Part shown: positions 45,018 through 57,310 of the stretch, in pieces | Layout: each line of letters opens with the position of its first letter | How positions within the stretch are numbered: position 1 is the stretch's first letter | NCBI GenBank assembly: GCA_051294375.1 | Contig: CM119270.1 | Coordinates: forward strand, 16,053,452 to 16,117,451 | Direction: 5' to 3' | DNA: 64,000 bases | From: Paraspadella gotoi | Lineage: Eukaryota > Chaetognatha | Notes under the pieces: model-generated | The model's database searches: none | Told to the model about the DNA's origin: nothing | The model's input: the letters and a program-made list of their open reading frames with translations, nothing else | Position numbers and translations under genes: made by a program

Positions 45018-46759
45018 TAAGGGGTGAACTTAGGCAAAGATTTTTTCTTAAATAGGTAATAGACAATTTTTGGTTTACCTAGTAGTTAACTGAAAAAGTA
45101 GGCAATTTTTAATTGAGGAAAAGATCTTTAAAACTAAGACATAACTGATAAACTTATGATCTAATTTGCTAAGATTTCAAAGGGAAAGGTTATCTTTAAT
45201 AATTGAAGCCAAATGATATTAAATATTGTATTAAATATTAAATATTGTATTAAATATTAAATATTCAGTCTAATTGTATTCTATTGTAGTCTAACTAGTG
45301 TTGTATTTCGATTTCCAGAAGACAACACAGACCTCCTCCTCCAAAATGAGTTATTAGATATAATAAGCAAATATATTAAAAAAAAATAATATATATATAA
45401 TTTAAATAATATAGTTTAAATAGTAAAGCATTACCTTCACCTGTCTCAATCTGACCCACTGTCTTTTTCTCAACTTTGTTGGAACGTTTATCTCTCTTCT
45501 TTTCTCTCTCTCTCCTCTTCTCTCTCTCTCAACTTTCTCTCTCTTCTCTCTCTCTCTGACTCAATGTTAAGAGAAAAATTTGTCTGATTATTCAAACGCT
45601 GATGAAGGCTTATACATAAAGCCGAAACATGTCCCATGTAAAATAAAACTTGTTATAAATAAACAAATAAACTTTGTTTTTCTCTAAGTTTAAATAGTAA
45701 AACATTCATAAAATATAAAAATATAAGATATTGAAATAAGTAATTTTGCAAATTTTCATATAAAATTAAAAAAGTAACAAATAGGATATTTTTTCGGTAT
45801 TAATTTTTAAACAAAATCTTTATCAAATATAAAACTTTAATATTGCTCAACTGAAATTCAATTAGTTTTAGCCCAAATATTTTTAATGAAGCATAAAATA
45901 TTTATAAAAAAAAAAGTAATAGCTAAAACTAATATTTGGTGTTTGAGTTGAATGGGTTGGAGTCTATTATATAGTTGTTTTAATTAAAAATAAACATTTT
46001 TCCAGTATGTTTCAAGAATGTTATTTTTACTTTGAGTTAACAATCTTTGTTAATGATGAAAAAAATAGAAGGAGAATTTTTTTAGATATTTTTTTTTAAT
46101 TGGAAAATCATATCCATAGGATATTTACTTTCCATATCGAGCTCGAATTTTGTTAATATAAACAGCTAGGGAGTAAATTGATATTGAGTAATCCATATCA
46201 TATTCTGCAAAGAATTCTAATGAGCTTTGACATTCTAAATAAGATACAAAACATTTTTGGGCGACTGAGTCTTGTATTCATTTTTATATCATCTTTGATC
46301 AAGGTTTTAATCTCCAAATCATATCAGGATACAACTGAATATGTTACATTGCAAATCTTTTTAAATGTATGCATCCTTATTGTTATTACTAATTTCTTAT
46401 ATTATCTGTTAATTTTTATTTATCAATGAATAATCTTCTTAAAATTTTATTGTTCTGGGTCTGGTAGTAGCCAAGTAGTTTACAAACTTAATGCTGATAC
46501 TCATATTTCATGCCATCCTGCAAAAGTATTTTTTGGGCTTAAAATATAGTAATAACAAATTGAAAATATAGTTGATAACGAAATTATAACAATAAAAGAA
46601 AATATATTGTTTTTTTATCTTTAAAAATAAATATAAGCAAAATATTTTGATTCAGAAATTGCCTATATTTATTAAGAAAAATCATTTCTTTACCTAGGAA
46701 TTTCAGTAACACTTTGCTCAGTTAATCAGGACAAAAATATTACCTAAGTTCACCCCTTA
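45018..46759 (-). mobile_element. Non-autonomous hAT-like DNA transposon, copy 2
   Basis: 1742 bp, inverted relative to copy 1 at 39172-40925 and collinear with it throughout. Ends TAAGGGGTGAAC...CACCCCTTA. Target duplication GTATTTGA (45010-45017 and 46761-46768, with one extra A on the right). No transposase frame. Contains a CT-rich tract (about 45490-45560) and a hammerhead-like core (45599-45640). Confidence 0.75.
45599..45640 (+). ncRNA. Hammerhead-ribozyme-like core, hAT copy 2
   Basis: Best-formed example: CTGATGA (45599-45605), one extra A, stem II GGCTT/AAGCC (45607-45611, 45619-45623), GAA (45624-45626), stem III ACATG/CATGT with a UCC loop (45627-45639), then A (45640) at the expected cleavage position. 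Compared with the other hAT copy a one-base indel in the loop leaves stem III paired. Stem I is weak. Confidence 0.45.
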
Positions 46760-46839
46760 AGTATTTGATGAAATCTCGCGGAGCTCGGCGATTCTTTGGC
46801 CGCAGTGGGTCGCCGATGGTTCATTCCCATTCCATCTTC

Positions 46840-47255
46840 AGACGTATTTATTAGCCAATTAAATAAGATATGCAAGAATATGTTCGACGTTTACAGATTT
46901 TTCATCAAGAGCTAATAAATTTAAGCAAAAAAACTACAAAGTCAGGGTTATATATTAAGGACTTAAGAAAAATGGGAATTAAATTTTTTAATAATTATAG
47001 AGGAGCTAATAAATAAATATAATGTTACTGATGTTAATCTATTTTCAAAAAAGATTATACATGATAGTTTCTAATAAAAATGACAAGAAAAAATAACAAA
47101 AAATAAACCATAAGTAATAATTATAATAAATAACATCACAATATTATTAAATAACTTATTTAATTTATTAACTTATTTAACTCTCTGATTTAATTAATTT
47201 TTTAACTTTTACCAATTAACTTATTTTAACTTTACATTAACATACCCTAGTTGTA
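46840..47255. other. AT-rich spacer, no gene seen
   Basis: About 400 bp of AT-rich DNA between the interrupted exon fragment and the satellite block. Confidence 0.4.
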
Positions 47256-47257
47256 GT

Positions 47258-49670
47258 TCATTCAAATAGCGATGTCGCCGGCGATTCACGCACGAGTTGC
47301 AGGTGTGGTTCAAGTTGGTGGCACTTCGCCATGGCGATATCGCCAGGGTTTTTGGCGATGTCGCCAGTCCCCCCACTGGCGACCTCGCCAGTGATAAAAG
47401 TAGCGAATATAATGAAAAGCGCAGCTAACACGGGTGAGCATCACCTTACGGCTCATCTCCCAACCCTAACCCTAACAAACCTCCCGTTAACTCTGTGCCT
47501 CTCCCTAACCCTACCCGGGCCTGGGCCTCCCGTACATCTCCATGCCTCAACCCTAACCCTAACCGCTTTGATGATCAACCACGGGCCCTCCCCCAACCCG
47601 TACCCAACCAGCCTTCCGTCAACTCTGTGCCTCTCCCTAACCCTAACCCAGGCTCAGTCCCGTACATCTCCGTGCCTCAACCCTAACCCTAACCGCCTTC
47701 GATGCATCAACCACGGGCCCCTCCCCCAACCCTAACCCTAAAACTAAGCCTCCCGTTCAACTCCAGGCCTTCTCCCCTAACCCTACCCAGGCCCAGCCTC
47801 CCGTACATCTCCGTGCCTCAACCCTAACCCTAACCGCCTTCGATAATCACACCATGGGTCCCTCCCGCAACCCTAACCCTAAACCAAGCCTCCCGTTCAA
47901 CTCCATGCCTCTCCCCTAACCCTACAACCAGGCCCGCCTCCCGTACATCTCCGTACCTCAACCCTAACCCTAATTGCCTTCGATATATACCCAGCGGGCC
48001 TCTTCATCCCAACCATAACCCTAAAACCGGGCCAGGCCTCCCGTACATCCCGTACCTCAACCCTAACCCTAATGCCTTCGATATATAACCACGGGCCTCT
48101 CTCCCAACCCTAACCTAAACCGGCGGCCCAGGCCTCCCGTACATCTCCGTGCCTCAACCTACCCTAACGCGGCCTCTTGGTCATCAACAACTAACCCTCC
48201 ATACCCTATCCCTAAAATTGACATTAACTAATAGCTAAAATAACTACTTAACCTCAACCCTAGACCCTAACCCTAAAACTACTCAACCCTAACCCTAAAA
48301 CTACTCAATCAGCTAAACCCTAAACTACTGACCTACTAGTCCCTAACCCTAAAACCAACTCAACCTAACCCTACCCTAATCTGAGTTTATTTAGGCAGAA
48401 ATCGCCATAACTAGAACGTAGATGTAGTTCAGCAGCTAAACGCCAAATGCGGGGACTCATGGCTAAGCGCGATTTGCGATTCGCACTGAACTACATCTAA
48501 GCTTTCTAGTTAAGGCGATTTCCGCCTAAAATAAACTCAGATTTAGGTTTAGGGTTAGGGTGAGTTGGTTTAGGGTTAGGGTTGCAGTAGTAGTAGTTAG
48601 GTTAGGGTGAGTAGTTTAAGGGTTAGGTTGAGTAGTTTAAGGGTTATGGGTAGGGTTGAGTTAAGTTAAGTTTATTTTAGGCTTATTATTAATGTCAATT
48701 TTAGGGTATAGGGGTAGGGAGGGTGTTGTTATGACCAAGAGGCCCGCGTTATGGTTACGGGTTGAGGCACGGAGATGTACGGTGCTGGGCCCGTTAGGGT
48801 TAGGGTGTGGGGAAGGCTTGGGTATATATATACGAAGGCAGTTAGGTAGAGGTCGAATTACGGGAAGGCCCTGGGCCGGTTTAGGTTAGGGATTGGGATG
48901 AGAGAGCCCCTCCCCCCGTGGGTTATACTATGAAGGCATTAGGGTTAGGGTTGAGGTTCACGGAGATGTACGGTGCGGCTCGGCCTGTTTAAGTATGGAG
49001 ACCATGGATTTGAACGGAGGCTTGGTTAGGGTTAGGGTTGCGGGAGGGACCCATTGGTTTAATTACATCAATCTTGCGGTTAGGTTAGGGTGTGACGGCA
49101 CGGAGATGTAACGGGAGGTGGGCCTGGGTTGGGTTTAGGGGAAGCATGGAGTGAACGGGAGGCTTAGTTTAGGGTTAGGTTGGGGGAGGGCCCTGTGGTG
49201 ATGCATCGAAGGCGGTTAGCGGTTAGGGGTTGAGGCACGAGATGTACGGAGCCGCTGAGCTGGGTTTAGGGTTGGGAAGAGGCACAGAGTTGAACGGAAG
49301 GCTTGGTTTAGGGTTAGGGTGGGGGGAGGGGCCGTGGTTATGCATCAAGGCGTTAGGTTAGGTTGAGGCATGAGATGTACGGGAGGCCCTAGGCCCGGGT
49401 TAGGGTTACGTGAGAGGCACAGAGTGAACGGGAGGTTTGGTTAGGGTTAAGGGTTGGGAGAGGAGCCTGAAGGTTGATGCTTCACCCCGTGTTAGCTGCG
49501 CTTTTCATTATATTCGCCTACTTTTGATCACTGGCTGAGGTCGCCATGGTGATGAATCTATCCCAAAACTTTCCTGGCGATATCGCCATGCGCGAAGGTC
49601 GCCACTGAACCAACACGCTGCAACTCGTGCGGTGATATCGCCGGCGACATCGCTATTTGAAGAACTACAA
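47258..49670. repeat. 2.4-kb palindrome of TTAGGG-rich satellite
   Basis: Left arm reads CCCTAACCCTAA-rich and right arm TTAGGG-rich, mirrored about a spacer at about 48396-48540 that is itself an imperfect inverted repeat. CCCTAA blocks alternate with fixed non-telomeric text (GCCTCCCGTACATCTCCGTG and similar). Outer ends carry clustered GGCGATATCGCC-type palindromes (47270-47395, inverse at 49530-49655). The arms differ by many indels. Confidence 0.8.
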
Positions 49671-52430
49671 CTTGAGTTCTACGTGAGTTCGTCAACTGTC
49701 AAGCCTAACTACGGCCCTTGTTCAATCCCTCGGGAGCCACAGTCCCGCCGTGGGACATCCTCTTGGCCTTCAAATGCCGAGACCACGCGCCATGGGACAA
49801 TCTCTTCTGCTCGGCTATTCAAGTGAGTTCGAGAGTCCCGCGGACCCGCCCCATTGACAAATTGTTTTCACATGCGACAATCCAGAGCGGTACTTAGGCT
49901 CAGAGAAGAAACTTCCCCTTACCTGCAGACGCGTGCTCGTAGAGGAGTAGTTCGAGTCGACCTGCGGGACCGCGAACCTACCAATGGTTCGACGCACTGC
50001 ATTAACCGGTGATTTGAAAGCCGCAGTCCCGCCTGTGGACCCGCTACNNNNNNNNNNNNNNNNNNNNNNNNNNNNNNNNNNNNNNNNNNNNNNNNNNNNN
50101 NNNNNNNNNNNNNNNNNNNNNNNNNNNNNNNNNNNNNNNNNNNNNNNAGAAGAAGTAGATGGACCGCAGTCCCACCATGGGACAACCACGCAGCATTCCA
50201 ATACCAATCTTTCAATTCGAACCAAACCCCGCGGCCGTCTTGCTTTTCATGCCTGTCCCGCGTGTTTAAAACTAGCTACACGGGGACGGGCTCACCCTAA
50301 CACTTTTGTTACTCTCACCATGGAGTCCTCAAACATTGGGAATAAAATACATGTTATTACTATGCTTAATTGGGCCATGAATCTTGTAGGCCAGTCCAAA
50401 GGATAACATCAAAGCACATCCCGTACCCTCTTCCGACCCCCCGACCGCAGTTGGTGATCTGACGATCAATTTACGCGGCCGTAAACGTTTTTTCCATGAC
50501 TTCTCCGGCCGAATTCCGCAGTAACTAGTCGTTCAACTCCCGATGATTCGCGGAACTTTTGTGCATCGATCCGCGAAGGTAAAAACTGACGCTGAATCAA
50601 CCATTGCGTGTGACCAAAAGCCGCCCCCCCTTTTGGGGGGGGGGCAAGCGCTGCCCTGTCCGTTCAGGCGTCCTCAGCGCGCCGAGCCACAGCACGCCGA
50701 AGTTGTTTTATTTGAAAACCATCAAATTCCCCGGGACCTAGCGAAGGTCCCGAAGGATAGCGGCAAAGGCCCGAGTTTCCCCGAAAGCCCTGCCATCATA
50801 CTGCGGAAATAGATACCGGGTGAGGCTGCGACTGTTTTGAGAGAAGGACGTATGTTGCGAATAAAACGTAGCAGAAGCCCCTTTGACAGGGGATATTTAC
50901 GAATATGCATCCGGAGCTTTTTAATCTTTGTCGCCCATTTCGGACCTGCACTACCCAAGGCCCGGACTTTTCCCGCTCACCCCCCGCGCTTTGGTAGATT
51001 GATGAAAGGGTAGGCGGGCAAGATTTCCCAGCCCGTTTTTTGCATTTCGTTGGGAGAACACCTTCAAAGCCACATATGCCGAGAAAATTGTATTCAGTCC
51101 CGTGTTAATAGCTCGCTCTTGCCGACACGAGAAGATATCAAGAAGCGATGGTCGTCCTCGTGGGTTCCGAAAGAGGGGACGTAGTGACTTTAAATCTTGT
51201 CCTAAACCCCGTTTTTTGGTCAGGGTAAAACCTTGGTCTGTCTGACGCGTTTTTGCCTTGTGTACGCGCCGGATTGTCATCCCAGATCACCCTATCTAAT
51301 CTCTGACGGCTTCAAAATTCCCGGCGGGCGACGAGGTCACATAACGTAGACTTCGAGGCTGGAGACGCTACACTGCGCGTGTAGGGACCGTCGATAGGGA
51401 CAAAAAACTATTTCAAGTTTTTTTGCTTCAAAGGCGTATTCTGCGCTGAAACCGGAATGGCAGAAAAGCCATGAACCGGCCAATGTGAACAGAATACGCA
51501 ACACCGTAGCGCGAAGTAGCGGTCGTCCATCCAACTACGTAGATCATCCGGGAGTTTAGCTTTGGGGAATCTGTAAGCAGGAAAAAGGTTATTACCCCGT
51601 ACAGGCCCCTTCACGGAAATTTATCCAGCGATGTACCTACTGTACCCTCCCCTCCCTACGAAATTACCGTAGGAGAAGGAGTACGAACCACAGGAGACCG
51701 GGACCGAGTTGTGGGAAGAAGATGGGCTGTTGAAAGGGGTAAGAAGAGATCAATAAGAATCTCAACAGCGGTTCCGCCTCTACCGACCCTCTCTTCCATC
51801 TGCTCCGAGGCCGTTGTTCATTATTTTCCGGGCTTCGTGGGAAATCTCATTAGCGGGCATGCAGGGGCATCGGGCCAGTTTTTTCCATCAAGAATAGCGC
51901 ACAGTTTTTTGTCTTGCGCGCCTGCGAAGGTCCTCTCCCCGTAGTTTGAAAGCGTCGTCATTGGAACCCCGTGCGTGTTCCAAAGTGTTTCACGAAGTCG
52001 TGCATAGGTTGCGTTGCAACCAATTGCAATTCATTTTTCGGAAACAACGGGTAAGCAGTCTCTTTTCCACAGCGATTTTTACCATTTTTCGTTCGCGGAT
52101 TTGCCCATGTATTCCTTTCCGCGGGGTTTTCTCGTGGTAATTTTTGTTACATTCGAGCAAGTAACCATAGTTGCAAAAACACAAAATGTCGAATCCCTTG
52201 CTGCGAGATCGTCATAGCCTACCTAATAGTCAATTATGGCCATCCTCAGTCACGGTAGAGAAAAGTATAGGTCACCACGCGTGAAACTTAGGACTGACTT
52301 TACCGGTCCGTATTTTCCCTTCCCCAACGATCGAGACCAAACACCAGGGGATTATTTATTCTTCAAATATCGACTGCTTTACCAAAGAGCTTTTCATATC
52401 GCGGGTATTTGTTGATATTTCGTCGCCTGG
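49671..52430. other. Compositionally different block with a 100-N scaffold join
   Basis: Near-balanced base composition, unlike the AT-rich neighbours. A run of exactly 100 Ns (50048-50147) is the usual mark of a scaffold join of unknown size. A CAGTCCCRCCRTGGGAC motif recurs at about 49740 and 50168. Several short open frames exist on both strands (for example 50543-50812 plus, 51337-51614 minus), but none resembles a known family or has splice support. Confidence 0.5.
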
Positions 52431-53430
52431 ATTTCGAATGCCGACAACAGGCCAGTCAAGGGTCGATACCCGTGCATGCACGACTATTTTTTTAAAATAT
52501 TTTATTTTTTTTTTAACCCCGGATCCCTTGAGGTCAGGCGATCCGGCATATCTGCCTTAATATTAGAAAAATGCGATGGCGGACATGAGAAAAAGGCCTT
52601 AGAGAGAGAGGAACCAGCTTCCTCATCGCTCATAGATATCCAACTTAGAAGAGACGCCAAGCTGACGTCACGGCGGGTCCACGGGTGATACCCGCTCATG
52701 CAACTTTTAAATATATATATTTAATTTTTACAATGCGACGATCAACGGAGTCCACGGACATTATCTGCTGGATAATTTATATTACAAATGGACGGTCGCG
52801 GGAATTTGAAGAAAAGCCTTAGGCGAGGGAGCGAAGGACCAGCTTCGCGATCGTGAATTTTCCCCTTAAGAGAAGCGGCCGCACTGACGGAGTCACGGCG
52901 AGTCAACGCTTCGATTACCCGTGCATGCAACCCACTTTTTTTAAATATTTTATTTTTTTTTAACCCGCCGGATCGCCCTGACGGAGTCACGGCGATTCTC
53001 GCGGACATTATCTGCGCTTATTTTATATAGAATAATTGGCGACGGCGCGGGACAGAGAAAAGGCTGGCCCGCGCTTTTCTCTTTATACCTACGACATCCC
53101 CGTTACCGTAAATTGAAACGAAGCGAAATGAAGCCGGGTTTTGAACGTTCCTGTTTCATGAAATCTCCCCCGCGATCGCCCTGACGGAGTCACGGCGAAT
53201 CACGGATCGAATCCCACGCATAGCACAACTTTTTATTATTTTTTTAACACGTTTTGCCAGTCTCGCTTGCCTCGATCACTGCGGGAATCTTCAAAGTGAA
53301 TGAACCAGGGTCCGACCGTTCACCGTTTCCATGAAAATTCTCCGCCCGCGATGCCCTGACGGAGTCACGGCGTATCACAGATGAATCCCACGCATGCACC
53401 ACCTCTTTTAATATTTTTCTAACAGCCGGT
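52426..53430 (+). repeat. Five diverged copies of a tRNA-like module
   Basis: Modules near 52460, 52680, 52890, 53190 and 53375 share CTGACGGAGTCACGGCG (in most copies), a B-box-like GGATCGAATCCC or GGGTCGATACCC, GCATGCA(C) and then an A/T-rich tract with long T runs. The T runs look like pol III terminators or SINE tails. Spacing is about 190-300 bp. Confidence 0.45.
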
Positions 53431-55600
53431 CTCCGTCTGCTTGCTCCATCAACGCGCGGGAATCTCAAATCTGCGTCGAACGATCGCCGGGATCGCGCGA
53501 AAATCCGTCTATCGTATAGTGACACGTTGCCGCGCCCAGCGCTGCTCACGAAATCAGCGGCGGAATCTCAAATCTGCGGTCGACGTGCGCCGGTGAACCG
53601 CGACAGAACCATCATGGTCTACAGAAAGACCGTGCCGTCGTTGCCCCTCTACCCAGATTCCTGGGGAGGAGGAGCGTGACGGTCAAGGACCAATGCCCGT
53701 CTCCGGGCGATCAAAAGTCCGACGCAGACAACGATGGCTCTCAGTCCCGAAGCCAGGTCGGGCGCGATACCACGCTGCCTGCCTCTACACATAGGAAATT
53801 CGATTCATACGAGGTTCCAACCCAATACGGAATACGTTAAAGAAGGTCTCTTTATGAGCCGCTATAGAAAAGAAGACCAAGTGAACTTCTTTTCTTATAT
53901 TTTATATCGATAGATGTGGAAATGACTGGGAATATTGTAAATCTCAATTTCGCTTAAATCGGACTCAGACATTGTGGAGAAATCTTCACACAGGAAACCC
54001 ATCAAAATTCCCACCCATGTTTTTCAACCATTCTCGCGCTTTTAAGAATTTTTTCAACCGATTTCTGATTCCTCTTACAAACTTGATAATTCCCGCTAGT
54101 TATTTTTTTTCCTTTAAAACGATAGCGAAGGGAATCCATAACTATTCTGTTATTTGTAATGATTTCTGCGTAAAAAAAATATAATGAATAACATTAACAT
54201 TTGGGATATTAATGAAAAGTAAAATGTCTGTGAAGCCGGTGAGAGTTAAATAATTAAAGATTCGCCTATTTAATTATGAAAATGACATTACAGGTGAAGT
54301 AGTTGGAACGTCTTCCAGCTCATTTCAGTACATCCTGTTTCTCTAACATAAATAAATGTTTATTTTTGGCTGGTGGAAGAAGATATAGTTAGGCTGTGAT
54401 GGGTGATTAATTTTTGTAGAATTCTTTGGTAAGCCATGCCTTGTAATATCAGTGAAGCAAATATTTAAGTGAAAAAAAATTTATATTTTCTTTATCCAAA
54501 AAACTTTAAAAGTTTTACTATAAGTAAATTTAGCCATTTTTCTTTCCCGAATCACTAAAAAGGAATTATATTTTCATTTATTTTTATGGGGTTTATTTAG
54601 TTTTAAAAATTCATTATAATTTTGAACTTAGTTTGACACTTCACCCTGTAAAGAGGTTTCAGCAAAAATAATTCGCTATATTGTAACTTGTAGTGTGCCG
54701 TAAATGATATGGCTTCATTTTGGTACCTATTGCCATCCCATGTATCTTTTGTTCTTCAAGAAGATATCAGGGAAAAATCAGTTTTTTCTCTCAAACCTTT
54801 CCTTTTAATTTCTTAGTAATAAAAATTTCATGTTGTCAACTAGACGCAAGTGGACTTATAGATGTTGGTTTACTATGAAGAGTTTGGTCAAGTAATGAAA
54901 AGGAAGAAATTTGGCTAACTCTTGAGACAAGAGGCTTTTAAATCTCAAATTCGAAGTAATATTTATAATGTTTAACATACTAACGCCCCGTTTACAATTT
55001 TTGAAAAGCAAAATTCCCTTTCATTTTATATATAAAAACAAGGTTTGAAATTCTCTCGGAAGATGACTAGTGCATTTCCCCTGGCCTTGTTTGATATTAA
55101 ATCACTTTATCAAATGCCATAAAGACGAATTTGGCTAGCTACTTAAGATATAACCTATTCGGAATCGTGTTTTTACATGTTTTAAACCGAATTTCTGGCA
55201 ATGCTCGTTTGCAATTTTTTTTTTGGGGGTTTAAGTCAGATTTTAACGGAAGATCTCTAATTAGAGAAAAAATGTTGAATTTTTTTTAAGCGAGATTCTC
55301 GTCACTCTCTTATAAGGGTAGGAGAGACACTCAAATTTCCCAGAAAAGTCAAGACCCTTCCCCAAAATATATAAGAATCTCTGTTTAGGGAGAAAAAACT
55401 TTTTGTCCGGGAGCCAAAACAATGAAAGGCGTTTTAACATAGGATCTATTGCGTTTGGAACCTCGTAACAGGCCGATTTTAGGCGTGGACACGGGCAGGC
55501 AACAAAGAAAGTACTACGAAATCAAAATAGTAATATTTGTACTACGGGTTGGGTTGAGCAGTTTACACAACGGTAAAAAAATACTAAATATTTGAACTAC
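53431..55600. other. Spacer, no gene seen
   Basis: GC-richer up to about 53800, then AT-rich. No coding sequence with family or splice support. Confidence 0.4.
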
Positions 55601-57310
55601 AGGGTTAGGGTTTAGCAGTTTACGTTGATATTTAAATGAAAATAAATACAATGTATGAGATTCTTGCTAGGGTTAGGGTTGAAGAGTTTTACAAAAAATA
55701 TAAAAAATAAGGACGTATTGAGTTTTTCGAGTTAGGGTTAGGGTTAGGGAGTTTACAAACGCGTTTTTTTAGCTAGGGTTAGGTGAAGAGTTATCAAATA
55801 TAAAAATATGGACATATTGAATTTTTAGTTAGGGTTAGGGTTTGGGAGTTTACAAACGCGTTTTTTTAGCTAGGGTTAGGGTTGAAGAGTTTACAAAACA
55901 ATAAAAATAAGGACGTATTGAGTTTTTTGAGTTAGGTTAGGGTTTGAGAGTTTTACAAATGCATTTTTTAGCTTGACGTATGAGATTCTTGATTTAGGGT
56001 TAGGGTTAGGGTTGAATATCGTTATCAAAGCATGGGTTAGGGTTAGAGAGTTTACAAATTGTTGTTTAGGGTTAGGGTTGAGTAGTTTTAGTAGATATGT
56101 TTGGATTTTTGAGTTAGGGTTAGGGTTGAGTAGTGTAGGTTTAGGGTTAGGGTTAAAGCAAAATGGCGATTTCGCACTGAACTACATCTAGCGTTCTAGT
56201 TATGGCGATTTCGCCTAAAATAAACTTCAGATTAGGGTTTAGGGTTAGGGTTGAGTTGTTTTAGGGTTAGGGTTGAGTAGTAGTAGTTAGGGTTAGGGTT
56301 GAGTAGTTTAGGGTTAGGGTTGAGTAGTTTAGGGTTAGGGTTAGGGTTGAGTTAAGTTAAGTTTATTTTAGGCTTATTATTAATGTCAATTTTAGGGATA
56401 GGGGTAGGGAGGGTGTTGTTGATGACCAAGAGGCCCGCGTTAGGGTTAGGGTTGAGGCACGGAGATGTACGGGAGGCCTGGGCGGTTTAGGGTTAGGGTT
56501 GGGAGAGGGCCCGTGGGTTATATATCGAAGGCAATTAGGTTAGGGTTGAGGTACGGAGATGTACGGGAGGCCTGGGCCCGGTTTAGGGTTAGGGTTGGGA
56601 GAGAGGCCCGTGGGTTATATATCGAAGGCAATTAGGGTTAGGGTTGAGGTACGGAGATGTAGCGGGAGGCCGGGCCTGGTTTAGGGTTAGGGGAGAGGCA
56701 TGGAGTTGAACGGGAGGCTTGGTTTAGGGTTAGGGTTGCGGGAGGGACCCATGGTTGATTCATCGAAGGCGGTTAGGGTTAGGGTTGAGGCACGGAGATG
56801 TACGGGAGGCTGGGCCTGGGTTAGGGTTAGGGGAGAGGCATGGAGTTGAACGGGAGGCTTAGTTTAGGGTTAGGGTTGGGGAGGGGCCCGTGGTTGATGC
56901 ATCGAAGGCGGTTAGGGTTAGGGTTGAGGCACGGAGATGTACGGGAGGCTGAGTCTGGGTTAGGGTTAGGGGAGAGGCACAGAGTTGAACGGAAGGCTTG
57001 GTTTAGGGTTAGGGTTGGGGGAGGGGCCCGTGGTTGATGCATCAAAGGCGGTTAGGGTTAGGGTTGAGGCATGGAGATGTACGGGAGCCCCAGGCCCGGG
57101 TTAGGGTTAGGGGAGAGGCACAGAGTTGAACGGGAGGTTTGGTTTAGGTTAGGTGTGGGAGAGGAGCCGAAGGTGATGCTCATCCCCGTGTTAGCTGCGC
57201 TTTTCATTATATTCGCTACTTTTATCACTGGCGAGGTCGCCAGTGGGGGGACTGGCGACATCGCCAAAACCCTGGGCGATATCGCCATGGCGAAGTCGCC
57301 AACCAACTAG
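55600..57310 (+). repeat. TTAGGG-rich higher-order satellite, single arm
   Basis: Starts with sparse TTAGGG blocks, passes a 56157-56227 segment matching the centre of the 47-49 kb palindrome, then enters regular units. In 56761-57040 the CATCGAAGGCGG boundary recurs every ~140 bp, each unit holding three TTAGGG-rich stretches. It ends with the same GGCGAYRTCGCC palindrome cluster (57230-57300). Far fewer indels than the palindrome. Confidence 0.8.

Noticed and set aside
47258-49670. A true chromosome end (telomere)
   Set aside because: CCCTAA blocks are interrupted by unique linkers, mirrored, and internal to the contig, so this is interstitial satellite.
50543-52217. Several 60-110 residue frames on both strands
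   Set aside because: No recognisable domain, no splice sites, and the frames on opposite strands are equally long, as expected by chance in balanced-composition DNA.
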